Origin: Lachnospiraceae bacterium | GTDB taxonomy: Bacteria; Bacillota; Clostridia; Lachnospirales; Lachnospiraceae | Direction of reading: 5' to 3' | Length of the DNA stretch: 6,117 bases | NCBI GenBank assembly: GCA_003488965.1 | Contig: DNJW01000438.1 | Span: 1-6,117 of the forward strand | Shown: in pieces, positions 6,079 through 6,117 of the stretch | Layout of the letters: each line of letters starts with the position of its first letter | Position numbering within the stretch: position 1 is the stretch's first letter | Position numbers and translations under genes: made by a program | The notes under the pieces: model-generated | What the model was told of the DNA's origin: nothing | What the model saw: the letters and a program-made list of their open reading frames with translations, nothing else | The model's database searches: none

Positions 6079-6117
6079 ATGAAGATACTGGCCATTGCGG
6101 ACGAAGAGTCAAAATAT
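6079..6117 (+). CDS. Start of a probable metallophosphoesterase gene, cut by window edge
   Basis: An ATG at 6079 opens a frame of 13 codons to the edge, reading MKILAIADEESKY. AGGAAGGA (6061-6068) lies 10 nt upstream, and the start is 7 bp after the stop of the ParB-like/BMP gene, so the two are probably cotranscribed and translationally close. The opening resembles calcineurin-like phosphoesterases of Firmicutes, in which a short beta strand (KILAIAD) carries the first metal-binding aspartate, here Asp8. The usual D-x-H motif would place His at residue 10; this protein has Glu there, as I recall for one clostridial subgroup. With so few residues the family is a suggestion from pattern and context. 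Confidence 0.55.
   Translation, partial: MKILAIADEESKY

Noticed and set aside
4292..6112. Minus-strand frames and a 92-codon plus-strand frame within the BMP-type gene
   Set aside because: They are out-of-frame shadows of a protein with continuous family motifs.
1..6117. Mobile element or recent horizontal insertion
   Set aside because: No transposase, integrase, terminal repeats or obvious compositional break are visible across the window.

Overview
The window suggests a chromosomal segment from an anaerobic Firmicute, most likely Clostridia/Lachnospiraceae. The reasons are AT-leaning intergenic DNA, purine-rich Shine-Dalgarno sites, a TTG start, and protein families typical of gut clostridia. 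The taxonomic call rests on recognising families, not on a search. No insertion sequence, tRNA/rRNA, CRISPR array or phage gene is visible.

The left two thirds are carried on the minus strand. In transcription order they hold a membrane chemoreceptor (2167-3888), a CofE-like 'coenzyme F420-0:L-glutamate ligase' family protein (854-2056), and the N-terminal 253 residues of a TetM/TetO-type translational GTPase (759 down to base 1). The GTPase has a TTG start and is cut by the window edge. Between the receptor and the ligase lie a weak terminator-like hairpin and promoter-like hexamers. Between the ligase and the GTPase lies a near-perfect 14-bp-arm hairpin with only a poor T tract.

The right third is carried on the plus strand. 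It holds a 633-residue protein (4170-6071) that joins a ParB/Srx-like N-terminal region to a BMP/PnrA/Med-type nucleoside-binding domain, with no signal peptide. After 7 bases comes the beginning of a second gene (6079 to the edge) that looks like a metallophosphoesterase. These two probably form an operon.

The receptor and the fusion protein are transcribed divergently from a 281-bp region (3889-4169) rich in symmetry. It holds a 16-bp-arm inverted repeat, an overlapping perfect 6-bp-arm repeat around TATAAT, and a third inverted repeat lying on the best plus-strand promoter. The minus-strand receptor promoter is well formed (TTGCTA, 17 bp, extended TGATATAAT).

The most unusual item is the cytosolic ParB-like/BMP fusion with its phosphoesterase partner. 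It could be an intracellular nucleoside or nucleotide sensor rather than a transport component. That reading is inference; the domain architecture and the lack of a signal peptide are read from the sequence.
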